Below, one piece after another: positions 17,261 through 25,357 of a stretch of 64,000 nt of DNA. The notes beneath the pieces were generated by a model. The model was not told the origin of the DNA and did not search any database. It saw only the letters and a list, made by a program, of their open reading frames with translations. Numbering within the stretch: position 1 is the stretch's first letter; each line of letters begins with the position of its first letter. The translations under genes and the position numbers were made by a program. The DNA comes from Acidiferrum sp963764675. Its GTDB lineage: Bacteria > Acidobacteriota > Terriglobia > Acidiferrales > UBA7541. The stretch is taken from contig CAVXTQ010000003.1 of NCBI GenBank assembly GCA_963764675.1, positions 1-64,000 on the forward strand. Direction: 5' to 3'.

Positions 17261-20200
17261 TTGCCGTGGCAATCGGAGCCGCTGCATGGTAGCCTCTCGC
17301 TGAAGAGCATAGTCCCCTCCGTAAATCCAGTGGCTACCACCACTCCACAACTCGATCGCTCCGACACGCGCGAGCGTGTTCTGGAGGTTGTCCGATGCTT
17401 GCTTCAAGAGTTGGGCAGCCAGGGCGCATTGCCGATGCTCAGCGCTGCGTCGCATTTCGATCGCGACCTGGGACTTGGGAGTCTCGAACGCGTCGAACTG
17501 CTGGCCCGGATTGAATCCCAATTTGGCGTGCGGCTGCCCGATCGCGTTGCCGCGGAAGCGAACACGCCGGACGATCTGACGCGCGCGATTTTGAGCGCTC
17601 CAGGCGCAGACGCGAAGGACGACGAAACAGGATCGGCGCTGCGCGCCTCTGTGACTGCCCAGAAATTGCATCGCGATGCCACCGAAGTGGGAGCCTTCGC
17701 GGCGGAAACACTTCTCGACGTGCTGCGCTATCGCGCCGCGCACGATGCCGACCGCACGCACCTGCTGATCACTGAAGACACCGATGGCCAGGAGCGCAGC
17801 CTCACGCTGAGCTTTGGGGAGCTCTACGGCGCGGGGCAACGTTTCGCGGCGGAACTCGCGCGTCGCGGCGTACCCGCCGGAGGCCGCGTGGCTTTGATGC
17901 TGCCGACCTCGCGCGCTTTCTTTATTTCTTACGCGGGCATTCTCCTTGCTGGCGCGATTCCCGTGCCTATCTACCCGCCGTTTCGCGCGGACCGCATCGA
18001 AGAATACGCGGCGCGCCAAGCCAGCATTCTGAACAACGCGGAAGTTTGCCTGCTGCTGACGTTCCGCCGCGCGGAGGCGGTCGCGCACTTGGTCCAACCG
18101 CGCGTGCGGTCGCTGGCGTCCGTCGTGGACGCGGAAAAACTGATTGAGGCCGCAGACAAAGCTCCGCCGCCCGCTCCTGGGGCCTTACCCGCGCACCTCA
18201 CCGGCAGCCGCGCGCGGCGCTCGAGTGATATCGCGCTGCTGCAATACACTTCGGGCTCCACTGGCGACCCGAAAGGCGTGGTGCTCACGCACGCAAACCT
18301 GCTCGCCAACATGCGCGCCATCGGCACTGCCGTGCAGATGGGCCCGGGCGATGTGGGCGTCAGTTGGCTGCCCCTCTATCACGATATGGGGCTCATCGGA
18401 GCATGGCTCACGTTGCTGAACTTCGGCGTGCCACTCGCGGTGATGTCGCCTCTCTCATTTCTTACCCGGCCGGAGCGCTGGCTGTGGGCGTTTCACAAAC
18501 ACCGCGGAACGATCGCGGCGGCGCCGAACTTTGCCTATGAACTGTGCGTGCGCAAAATTGCCGACAAAGAACTCGAGGGGCTCGACTTAAGCTCGTGGCG
18601 CGTGGCCATGAACGGCGCCGAGCCTGTCAATCCAGAAACCATGGAGCGCTTCACCGCACGCTTCGCGCGTTACGGCTTCCGCAACGAAGCTCATCTTCCG
18701 GTTTATGGCCTCGCCGAATCCTCTCTCGCCGTGACCGTGCCGCCACTCAATCGAGGCCCCCTCGTTGATTGCGTGGATCGCGAAACTTTTACTTCGCAAG
18801 GCCGCGCCATTCGCGGCAGCGCGGAGGATGCGCACACGATTTCGTTTGTTTCCTCCGGCACATCCTTGCCCGAACACGATGTGCGGATCGTCAACCAAGC
18901 TGGTAGCGAAGTTCCCGATCGCACGGAAGGTTTCTTGTGGTTCCGCGGCCCTTCCGCCACCGCGGGTTACTACCACAATCCTGGCGCGACGCAGAAGTTG
19001 CTGCCGCTCGGCGCGGCAACCAGTCCGGACGAGTTTGCATGGGTCGATTCCGGCGATCGCGCGTATCGTGCCGAGGGCGAGTTCTACGTCACGGGCCGCG
19101 TGAAAGACATCATCATCAAAGGCGGCCGCAATCTGTATCCTCACGAAGTCGAGGGACTCGCCGCGCGCGCCGAGGGAATTCGCAAGGGCTGCATCGTTGC
19201 GTTCGGACTGAAAGACGAAGGCTCGGGCACCGAGAAACTAATCGTCGTCGCGGAAGTGCGCGAACGCGATACCCGTAAGCGCACGGCGATTGCCGCCGCG
19301 GTGACCCAGGAAGTCTCCCAAGGTTTGGGGCTTCCGCCCGATCGCGTTGAGCTGCTGCCGCCGGGAAGCATTCCCAAGACGTCGAGCGGTAAGCTGCGCC
19401 GCGAAGAAACCAAGAAGTTGTTTCTGCAAGGCACGCTGTCCGCGGGAAAAGCGCCCGCGTGGCTGCAGATCGCGCGCTTAGGCGCGGGCAGCGCGCTACG
19501 CAGCTCTGGGCAAACGCTGGCTTCGGGCGCGATTCGCGCGCTGGAGATGCTCTACGGTGTGTACTTCATCGTTGTCTTTTTCCTGTGGATCGTGCCTTCG
19601 TGGGCGATCGTGAACTTCATCAACGATCACCGCGCAGCGGGGCGTTTCACCTCGTCTGCTCTGAAGGTGCTGTTTGCGCTGATGGGTTGCCGCGTCCGCG
19701 TCGTCGGCAAAGAATATATGGATACGCCCGGCGCGAAAATGTACGCCGCGAATCACACCAGTTATTTCGATGTATTGCCGATCATGCTGGGGCTCGGCGT
19801 GCCCTATCGCTTCGTTGCGAAGATGGAAGTGCACGGCATGCCGTTCATCGGCACGTTTTTGCGGCAGATGGGACATCTCTCTTTTGACCGCACAGACGCT
19901 AACTCGCGCCTTCGCCAAGCGGAAGAGATGGAAGAGATTCTGCGCCGTGGCGAATCGGTTTTTGTGTTTCCCGAAGGAACATTCGCAGCGGAGGATGGCG
20001 TTCGCCCATTTCAACTTGGCGCTTTCAAAGCAGCGGGCGCGGTAGGCGTGGCGATCATTCCGGTTTCTCTCGCTGGGACGCGCAGGTTTCTGCGCGATGG
20101 AACGATTCTGCCGCGGCCGACCAGCGTCACGATCACATTGTCGCCTCCCATTTATCCGCGCGCCGCAAGCGTCGATGCGGAGGGTACCGAGTCGTCCGGC

Positions 20201-20275
20201 TGGCACGACCTCATCCGTCTGCGCGACGAAACCCGCGAAGCCATCGCACGTCACGCTGCCGAGCCTGTTCTCTGA
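17261..20275 (+). CDS. three-domain ACP / fatty acyl-AMP ligase / lysophospholipid acyltransferase fusion
   Basis: 1004 aa from TTG 17261; GTG 17330 is a possible later start and neither has a clear Shine-Dalgarno. Domain 1 (about residues 35-112) is an acyl carrier domain, with phosphopantetheine site LGLGSLERVEL (Ser74). Domain 2 (about 130-730) is an acyl-adenylating enzyme of the FAAL/acyl-CoA synthetase superfamily: LLQYTSGSTGDPKGV (near 327), YHDMGLIGAWL, GRVKDIIIKGGRNLYPHEVE and KTSSGKLRRE. Domain 3 (about 760-1000) is PlsC-like: NHTSYFD (831-837, HX4D box) and FPEGT (903-907), with a hydrophobic stretch before it (near 765-785). Inferred role: activate a fatty acid, load it on the fused ACP and transfer it to a lysolipid or other acceptor. 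Confidence 0.92.
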   Translation: MPWQSEPLHGSLSLKSIVPSVNPVATTTPQLDRSDTRERVLEVVRCLLQELGSQGALPMLSAASHFDRDLGLGSLERVELLARIESQFGVRLPDRVAAEANTPDDLTRAILSAPGADAKDDETGSALRASVTAQKLHRDATEVGAFAAETLLDVLRYRAAHDADRTHLLITEDTDGQERSLTLSFGELYGAGQRFAAELARRGVPAGGRVALMLPTSRAFFISYAGILLAGAIPVPIYPPFRADRIEEYAARQASILNNAEVCLLLTFRRAEAVAHLVQPRVRSLASVVDAEKLIEAADKAPPPAPGALPAHLTGSRARRSSDIALLQYTSGSTGDPKGVVLTHANLLANMRAIGTAVQMGPGDVGVSWLPLYHDMGLIGAWLTLLNFGVPLAVMSPLSFLTRPERWLWAFHKHRGTIAAAPNFAYELCVRKIADKELEGLDLSSWRVAMNGAEPVNPETMERFTARFARYGFRNEAHLPVYGLAESSLAVTVPPLNRGPLVDCVDRETFTSQGRAIRGSAEDAHTISFVSSGTSLPEHDVRIVNQAGSEVPDRTEGFLWFRGPSATAGYYHNPGATQKLLPLGAATSPDEFAWVDSGDRAYRAEGEFYVTGRVKDIIIKGGRNLYPHEVEGLAARAEGIRKGCIVAFGLKDEGSGTEKLIVVAEVRERDTRKRTAIAAAVTQEVSQGLGLPPDRVELLPPGSIPKTSSGKLRREETKKLFLQGTLSAGKAPAWLQIARLGAGSALRSSGQTLASGAIRALEMLYGVYFIVVFFLWIVPSWAIVNFINDHRAAGRFTSSALKVLFALMGCRVRVVGKEYMDTPGAKMYAANHTSYFDVLPIMLGLGVPYRFVAKMEVHGMPFIGTFLRQMGHLSFDRTDANSRLRQAEEMEEILRRGESVFVFPEGTFAAEDGVRPFQLGAFKAAGAVGVAIIPVSLAGTRRFLRDGTILPRPTSVTITLSPPIYPRAASVDAEGTESSGWHDLIRLRDETREAIARHAAEPVL

Positions 20276-20290
20276 TCGCACGCTCGCGGA

Positions 20291-21055
20291 TCATCGCGCG
20301 ATGTTGTAAATCACCGTGATGAACGTAGCCACCTCCACCGGGATCCCGTTCAGGATCGTCGGCTTATAGCGCCACTGCCGAACCGCTTCCATCGCCGACT
20401 GATAGAACCCCGGATCGCCGCTGACTACCTGCAACGATTGAATCGAACCGTCCGTCGCGATCATCGCGTGCAATTCCACCTTTCCCGAGCGGCCGATTTG
20501 CCGCATCAGTGTCGGATAGACTGGCTCGACGCGGCGAGTGAGCAATGCGGGATCGAGTTGAGTCATGTGAACGATATGCGGTCGCTCCACTTCAGTCCGC
20601 GGCGGGGGCGGTTGCCGCAGCCCGCCGCCCATCGGTATTTGCCCTGGAACCGACGGACCATCAATCGATCCCGGGATCGGATCGACGTCCACCGTCCGGG
20701 GTTCGTCTGTGTCATGCGTTGGCATCGTCGGTGCTAGCGGCATGGTCGGGCACACCCGGCAAACGTCGCGCCTGGCGTGATCGCGCGGCGGCTCTTGCGC
20801 TGTGCGCCTTTCGCCCGGATGCGCGTAGTACGGCGGCACCGGCACAACGCTGGCAAACGTGATGCGCGCCGGCTTGCCTAGCAATGGGATCAGCACCAGC
20901 GCGGCGAGAATCACGCTCTGCGTCGCGATCGAGATTGCCAGCGCACGCCGCCGTACGCCACGTTCGCGAATACGCTGCTGCGGATCGCCTTCCACAAGAC
21001 AACTTTGCAAGGAACCTATGCCTTCGCCGGAAACCTGTCGGGACTCGAGAGACAT
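20291..21055 (-). CDS. energy transducer TonB-like protein
   Basis: 254 aa. A single N-terminal TM helix (AISIATQSVILAALVLIPLL, about residues 40-60) precedes a Pro-rich periplasmic linker and a C-terminal TonB domain (VEPVYPTLMRQIGRSGKVEL, then QWRYKPTILNGIPV). I preferred the ATG at 21053-21055 because GGAGG lies just upstream. It would transmit proton-motive force to outer-membrane receptors such as the one at 47294-49903. No exbB/exbD is in the window. Confidence 0.88.
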   Translation of the reverse strand: MSLESRQVSGEGIGSLQSCLVEGDPQQRIRERGVRRRALAISIATQSVILAALVLIPLLGKPARITFASVVPVPPYYAHPGERRTAQEPPRDHARRDVCRVCPTMPLAPTMPTHDTDEPRTVDVDPIPGSIDGPSVPGQIPMGGGLRQPPPPRTEVERPHIVHMTQLDPALLTRRVEPVYPTLMRQIGRSGKVELHAMIATDGSIQSLQVVSGDPGFYQSAMEAVRQWRYKPTILNGIPVEVATFITVIYNIAR

Positions 21056-21341
21056 CACACACCTCCACACAAGAATGCTGCGAGTAACGGGAGAGATTTG
21101 CGGCGCCGGCCTCCTGTCTGCTTCGTGACAGGAAATCGGCGCCGCGCTCGCAGGGATGTGAGGGTTGCGCGCGTCCTCCCTGCGTTGGACACCGCCGCTG
21201 CCGACAAGTTCCCCGCGTCCGGACGTGCCTGCACGAGGGTCACCTTCAACCTGCAGATAATGAATGAGTTACGAATCTGTATCGAAGTGGCACCCTACCG
21301 CATCACATGCTTGTGGACGTGGATCCGAGGAGGCGTAACCC

Positions 21342-21656
21342 ATGGACCGGCGCAATATTGAAACCGTAGGCGTGCGCCGCACCGGCTGGGCGGCTCTGGA
21401 CCGCGATCCGCAGGAGGACAGGGTCGAATTTGTCTGTCCGCACTGCGGCACGCGGGGCCAGAAAAATGCCCGTCGCGAGCGGACGCAATATCATTTCACG
21501 GATGGCTTCTTGCAGGATTTGCAGGGCGAAGTAACGCAGTGCCGTTCGTGCAGCCAGTCACTGCGCGTCGTGCCGGTTGTGATGCTGCATGACCAGGACG
21601 AGACGCGGCGTTTCGAAGCTGTTTTTTCCGACGAGCTGCCCGTAACAACGCACTAA
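21342..21656 (+). CDS. small zinc-ribbon-like protein
   Basis: 104 aa. Two CxxC pairs (VCPHCG near residue 32 and CRSCS near 67) could bind one zinc ion. ATG 21342 has GGAGGC about 10 nt upstream. Family not recognised. A strong terminator follows the stop. The 286 bp upstream to the tonB-like gene are divergent promoter space with no further gene seen. Confidence 0.65.
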   Translation: MDRRNIETVGVRRTGWAALDRDPQEDRVEFVCPHCGTRGQKNARRERTQYHFTDGFLQDLQGEVTQCRSCSQSLRVVPVVMLHDQDETRRFEAVFSDELPVTTH

Positions 21657-21680
21657 TTTTTTCTTCGATCAAAAACGATG

Positions 21681-21711
21681 ACGGGGCGCACTCACATGCG
21701 CCCCGTTTTTG
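21681..21711. terminator. bidirectional rho-independent terminator
   Basis: A perfect 10-bp stem (ACGGGGCGCA 21681-21690 with TGCGCCCCGT 21697-21706) and 6-nt loop, followed by TTTTTGTTTT. An A-run upstream (21671-21675) would serve the convergent minus-strand gene. Confidence 0.88.
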
Positions 21712-21733
21712 TTTTCTTCGAACTTGTCGTGGC

Positions 21734-21988
21734 TTAGTAGCGGTGCCAGCAGCCGAAGCGGTCGCGGTATCCATGCACGAACACTTCATGCCGGACGTAA
21801 GGGCCATAGAACAACGGCCGCTCGACGATTACGGGCCTTCGCTCAACGAACACTGGGCGCCGCACCACAACTACTTCTTGCGCCTGCGCGCTTGAGGTTC
21901 CACCGAAGAACAGAAAGCCACCCAGCGCAACCGCAGCCAGCGCTGCCTTGCCGAATATGGACTTCATCAGATTCGTATGCAGTTGCAT
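21734..21988 (-). CDS. small secreted Arg/Val-rich protein
   Basis: 84 aa. Signal peptide about residues 8-36 (AALAAVALGGFLFFGGTSSA), leaving a mature peptide of about 48 aa with repeated VERRP/VIVERP motifs and a C-terminal GYRDRFGCWHRY. AGGAGG lies 6 nt before the ATG. Similar short proteins ending in an aromatic/His/Cys segment occur in many soil bacteria; function unknown. Confidence 0.7.
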   Translation of the reverse strand: MQLHTNLMKSIFGKAALAAVALGGFLFFGGTSSAQAQEVVVVRRPVFVERRPVIVERPLFYGPYVRHEVFVHGYRDRFGCWHRY

Positions 21989-22112
21989 GACATCCTCCTG
22001 GGGCGCCTCCCCGACTCTTTGCTGGGGTTTGCGTCCTGCCTATAGAAACACCCAGGCGCACAAAATGTTGCGGCATGATGGCGGACCCGGATCCCTTCAC
22101 TCCGACGTACCA

Positions 22113-22142
22113 AACAAAAGGGCGCAGCTTAGAAAGCTGCGC
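22113..22142 (-). terminator. rho-independent terminator
   Basis: A 9-bp perfect stem (GCGCAGCTT 22122-22130 / AAGCTGCGC 22134-22142) with a 3-nt loop. On the minus strand it is followed by CCTTTTGTTT, so it ends the gene at 22183-22515. Confidence 0.75.
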
Positions 22143-22182
22143 TCCAGGTACTCATTTATAAAAGGGGTAACAGTTGAGTTAC

Positions 22183-22515
22183 TTACGGGCGCGGATGGCC
22201 GTGCTCGTCGTCCCAGTCGCGATTGGTATGCCAGGCGTGTCCGTCTTCGTCCCACCAGCGGTGATATGTGGTCCAGCAATACTCGCGAGCCTCGCGCAGT
22301 TCGTGCCGCGCATGGTCCGCCTCTTTACTGTCCCAGCCGTGGTGGTCGATTGCCTCATGAAGATGGTGATCGGCCTTCGCGACGCGATGCTGGCATTCGG
22401 CCTCATCTGCCTTTACGCGAGGCGCGCTGGTGAAAAGAAGAACCGCCGTTAGCGCAGCGCCGGTCAGCAGTAGTTTCCCGAACTCGATTAGTCCCGTGCG
22501 ATGTTCACTGTCCAT
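22183..22515 (-). CDS. small secreted His/Asp-rich protein
   Basis: 110 aa. Signal-like helix LLLTGAALTAVLLFTSA (about residues 15-31), then a mature helical part rich in His and acidic residues (AKADHHLHEAIDHHGW, ADHARHELREA) and a C-terminal WWDEDGHAWHTNRDWDDEHG. The composition suggests metal or water binding, but that is inference. ATG with GAGGAGA upstream; terminator directly downstream. Confidence 0.68.
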   Translation of the reverse strand: MDSEHRTGLIEFGKLLLTGAALTAVLLFTSAPRVKADEAECQHRVAKADHHLHEAIDHHGWDSKEADHARHELREAREYCWTTYHRWWDEDGHAWHTNRDWDDEHGHPRP

Positions 22516-22653
22516 CTGTTCTCCTCTCGCTTCTCGAATGAGGCTTTCTTGTGGGCAGGGACAGCATAGGTCTGGTGAACCATGGTCGCCATACGGGTGT
22601 TCCGGGAAACTGTGGGGGAAAACCCTGTAGGTATTCGGAGCGATTCGGCGGGC

Positions 22654-23523
22654 TTACAGGTCGGAATCCAGCTCCATGTGGTATTTCTCAAGGCCGCTGC
22701 GGATGCGGTCAAACGCCTCGTCCACGGTATCTGCAAACTGAAGCATTTTGTACTCGCCCTCGTTGATCATGCCCCAGCGCACCATGGCCCGAAAGTTCAG
22801 CACTTCGTCCCAATATTTTCGACCGTAGATGATGATCAAATTATGCTTCGGCAGTTTTCCTGTCTGGAGCAGCGTCATCATCTCCCACAGTTCATCCATG
22901 GTGCCGAAGCCGCCGGGAAACACGACCAGCGCTTTCGCGATCTGCGCGAACCACAGCTTCCGCATAAAAAAGTAATGGAAGTTCAAGCTCAGCTCGGGGC
23001 TGATATACGCGTTCGAGAACTGCTCGTGCGGCAATTCAATCGACAGCCCAATGGACTTCCCGCCAGCTTCGGTGGCCCCACGATTGGCGGCTTCCATGAT
23101 GCCCGGCCCTCCGCCGGAGCAAATCACGAAGCGGCGCGGTCGCGGCCCGAGCGTCATCGCCCAGGTGGTGATCCGATGCGACAACTCCCGCGCCTCTTCG
23201 TAGTACCGCGACATCTCCAGCGCGCTCTTCGCATCGCGCAGCGCAGCCCGGTGTTTCGCGCGCCCCGCCTCTGTCCGTCGGTCGGCGGCTTTACCCTTCA
23301 GCCGCCCCAAACGAGCCAGCGCGCCTTCCCGCGATTCGATACGTGCGGACCCGAACATCACGATCGTGTCCCCGATGCCTTCCTTCTTCAGTTGCACCAA
23401 CGGATGCAGATACTCCGCCAAGATGCGAATAGGGCGCGCAGCAGTGCTTTCCAGAAATGCCGGATCTTGGTGCGGAGCCTTGGGTGCGTGTGTCGGCTTC
23501 AGCTTGAGCTGCCCTGCGGCCAT
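22654..23523 (-). CDS. LOG-family (TIGR00730-like) Rossmann-fold nucleotide-binding protein
   Basis: 289 aa. It has MFGSARI, then CSGGGPGIMEAANRGA and the family hallmark FPGGFGTMDELWE, as in LOG/lysine-decarboxylase-like proteins. Some members are cytokinin-activating phosphoribohydrolases cleaving nucleotide 5'-monophosphates. The longer N-terminus resembles the larger predicted Rossmann family. I chose ATG 23521-23523, with GGGGGAA just upstream, over two earlier starts. Confidence 0.87.
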   Translation of the reverse strand: MAAGQLKLKPTHAPKAPHQDPAFLESTAARPIRILAEYLHPLVQLKKEGIGDTIVMFGSARIESREGALARLGRLKGKAADRRTEAGRAKHRAALRDAKSALEMSRYYEEARELSHRITTWAMTLGPRPRRFVICSGGGPGIMEAANRGATEAGGKSIGLSIELPHEQFSNAYISPELSLNFHYFFMRKLWFAQIAKALVVFPGGFGTMDELWEMMTLLQTGKLPKHNLIIIYGRKYWDEVLNFRAMVRWGMINEGEYKMLQFADTVDEAFDRIRSGLEKYHMELDSDL

Positions 23524-23634
23524 AAGTAATTCCCCCGAGTGCCAATCTTTCATTCTAGGAATTGCGACGAGCCGCGGCAACGTCTGTCGCTGGAACTGCG
23601 TCGAATTGGATACACTGACTACGGAGGCCCGGCG

Positions 23635-24774
23635 ATGAAGCGATGGCTTGCACTTCGGGTTTTGCCCCTGGTAGCGGGCTTTGCGGCCGCCTGGCCGCTA
23701 GCTGCTCAGTCGCCTTCGGGACCCATCGCTCCCCAGCCGGGCACCGCGGTGCAGCAGCCTCCGCCACTACCCAAGATCGGCGTCCGTGTCGCGCTCGTGA
23801 ACACGCCAGTCACGGTGCGCGATTCCAAGGGCCAAATGGTCCATACGCTCGACGCCAAAGACTTTCGCGTTACCGACAACGGTGTCGAGCAAAAGATCAC
23901 GCATTTCGACATGGGCGGCGATCCCCTTTCGCTGGTGATTCTCGTCGAAACCAGCTCCCGCGTTGCGCCCTTGCTTCCTCAAGTGCGCAAGACCGGCATC
24001 CTGCTGACGCAAACCGTCATGGGCTCCAGCGGAGAGGCCGCCATCGTCGGCTTCAATGATTCCGTCGATAAACTCCAGGACTTCACCACGAATCAAGATC
24101 GCATCGAGAGCACGTTCACGCGCCTGCAGGCGGGCACCTCTGGATCGAAGCTGTACGATGCGATGGCTGTTGGGGTCGAGATGCTAAGCGGGCAACCGGA
24201 GCCGACGGCAGACAAGCCGGGCCGCCGCCGCATCATGTTACTCATCTCAGAGGCCACCGACGTCGGCAGCGGCACGCGATTCGGTGAGGTCTTGCGGCAA
24301 GCACAGTTGGCGAACATCACCATCTATAGCGTCGGCCTGTCCACGACCCGCGCGGAGTTGCAGGCCGCACCGAAGGACACCACCCCGCATCCCCTACCGC
24401 CGGGCACCTACGGTGCTCCACCTTTCCCCGGCACCCCAGCGGGTCTGGAAAGCGACAGCGCGCGCTACGGCAGCGGCGACTTGGCCCAAGCGATTATCTG
24501 GGCGGTACAGCACGTCAAAGACAAAATGACCGCGAATCCTTTGGAGCTGGCAACGGCGGGAACTGGTGGCGCGCACCTGGCCACCTACAAAAACCGCTCG
24601 ATCGAGAACGCCATCGATGAAATTGGCGGTGAGTTGCACTCCCAATATTCGGTGAGCTACGCCCCCACGGGCACCAACGAAACCGGCTACCACGAGATCA
24701 GGGTTACCGTCGCCAAGAACGGGCTCAAGGTCCGCGCCCGGCCGGGCTACTACCTCGCCCCTCCCGAAAGTTGA
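23635..24774 (+). CDS. secreted VWFA-related protein (Acidobacteria type)
   Basis: 379 aa. Signal peptide KRWLALRVLPLVAGFAAAW, then an N-terminal beta domain (VNTPVTVRDSKGQMVHTLDA, FRVTDNGVEQKI) and a von Willebrand A domain (PLSLVILVETSSRV, LYDAMAVGVEML, RRIMLLISEATD). The MIDAS is degenerate (ETSSR instead of DxSxS). It ends with SVSYAPTGTNETGYHEI, typical of the VWFA-related domain expanded in Acidobacteriota. GGAGG precedes ATG 23635. Probably binds a partner outside the membrane. Confidence 0.9.
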   Translation: MKRWLALRVLPLVAGFAAAWPLAAQSPSGPIAPQPGTAVQQPPPLPKIGVRVALVNTPVTVRDSKGQMVHTLDAKDFRVTDNGVEQKITHFDMGGDPLSLVILVETSSRVAPLLPQVRKTGILLTQTVMGSSGEAAIVGFNDSVDKLQDFTTNQDRIESTFTRLQAGTSGSKLYDAMAVGVEMLSGQPEPTADKPGRRRIMLLISEATDVGSGTRFGEVLRQAQLANITIYSVGLSTTRAELQAAPKDTTPHPLPPGTYGAPPFPGTPAGLESDSARYGSGDLAQAIIWAVQHVKDKMTANPLELATAGTGGAHLATYKNRSIENAIDEIGGELHSQYSVSYAPTGTNETGYHEIRVTVAKNGLKVRARPGYYLAPPES

Positions 24775-24776
24775 GC

Positions 24777-24812
24777 AACTTTGGAGTGCGGCGGCTCGCC
24801 GCCGCCTTTACG
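24777..24812. repeat. palindromic intergenic repeat, family C
   Basis: ACTTTGGAGTGCGG followed by a palindrome (CGGCTCGCCG centre) and CCTTTA. It shares the CTTTGGAGTGCGG head with copies at 59168 and 61221 while the arms differ in a compensated way. It lies between two convergent genes. Confidence 0.6.
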
Positions 24813-24890
24813 CCGTAAGCGATACACCCGAACCAGCACGATGAGGTGGCTGGATGGATTCGGGAAGGCCGCGCGCAACTTCAACCAACG

Positions 24891-25277
24891 TCAGACCACT
24901 TGCTTCCAAAAATTCGCTTCCCGCGACGCGAGCAAAGCATCTTTCCGCGCGTTCCATCGAATGAAATGCGGCGTTTGCGTATGACTGCGGTGGTGTTCGC
25001 GGCTTTCCCAAACTTCGTGAAGGAGGTACGCATCCGCGGCATCGGCCCCGCGGTGTAGATCGTAGGTCAAGCAGCCTTCTTCGCGCCGAGTCGGCCCCAC
25101 CAGCGCCCGTAACTCTGCCTCCAGCAGCGGCTCCTGCCCCGGACGCGCTCGCAAAATCACCACCAGCGTAACTGCATCCTTCGGGAGCTTCCCGTCTCGA
25201 GCAGATCCGCGCTTCCGTGACGCTCGCCTGCTCGATGAACGCTTGCCGGCCCGCTTCTTCGCTCTCCGTCTCGCCAT
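24891..25277 (-). CDS. antibiotic biosynthesis monooxygenase (ABM) domain protein
   Basis: 128 aa. A very basic N-terminus (ARRRAKKRAGKRSSSRRASR) precedes an ABM/YgiN-like domain (VTLVVILRARPGQEPLLEAE, EEGCLTYDLHR, LHEVWESREHHRSH). Such small dimeric ferredoxin-like enzymes oxidise quinols or act as stress proteins. ATG 25275-25277 chosen; no clear Shine-Dalgarno. The Lys/Arg/Ser tail might bind nucleic acid. Confidence 0.82.
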   Translation of the reverse strand: MARRRAKKRAGKRSSSRRASRKRGSARDGKLPKDAVTLVVILRARPGQEPLLEAELRALVGPTRREEGCLTYDLHRGADAADAYLLHEVWESREHHRSHTQTPHFIRWNARKDALLASREANFWKQVV

Positions 25278-25357
25278 AGTGGCCGGGATTGTACTCCAAC
25301 CCCACAAAAACGCCACCCCAACATCCCTGGCACACCCGCACGGCCCTAACCGCCTGC

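Noticed and set aside
17225..18097. Minus-strand 290-aa ORF
   Set aside because: Antisense to the ACP and ligase domains of the fusion protein.
22582..23529. Plus-strand 315-aa ORF
   Set aside because: Antisense to the LOG-family gene, which has the PGGFGTMDE motif.
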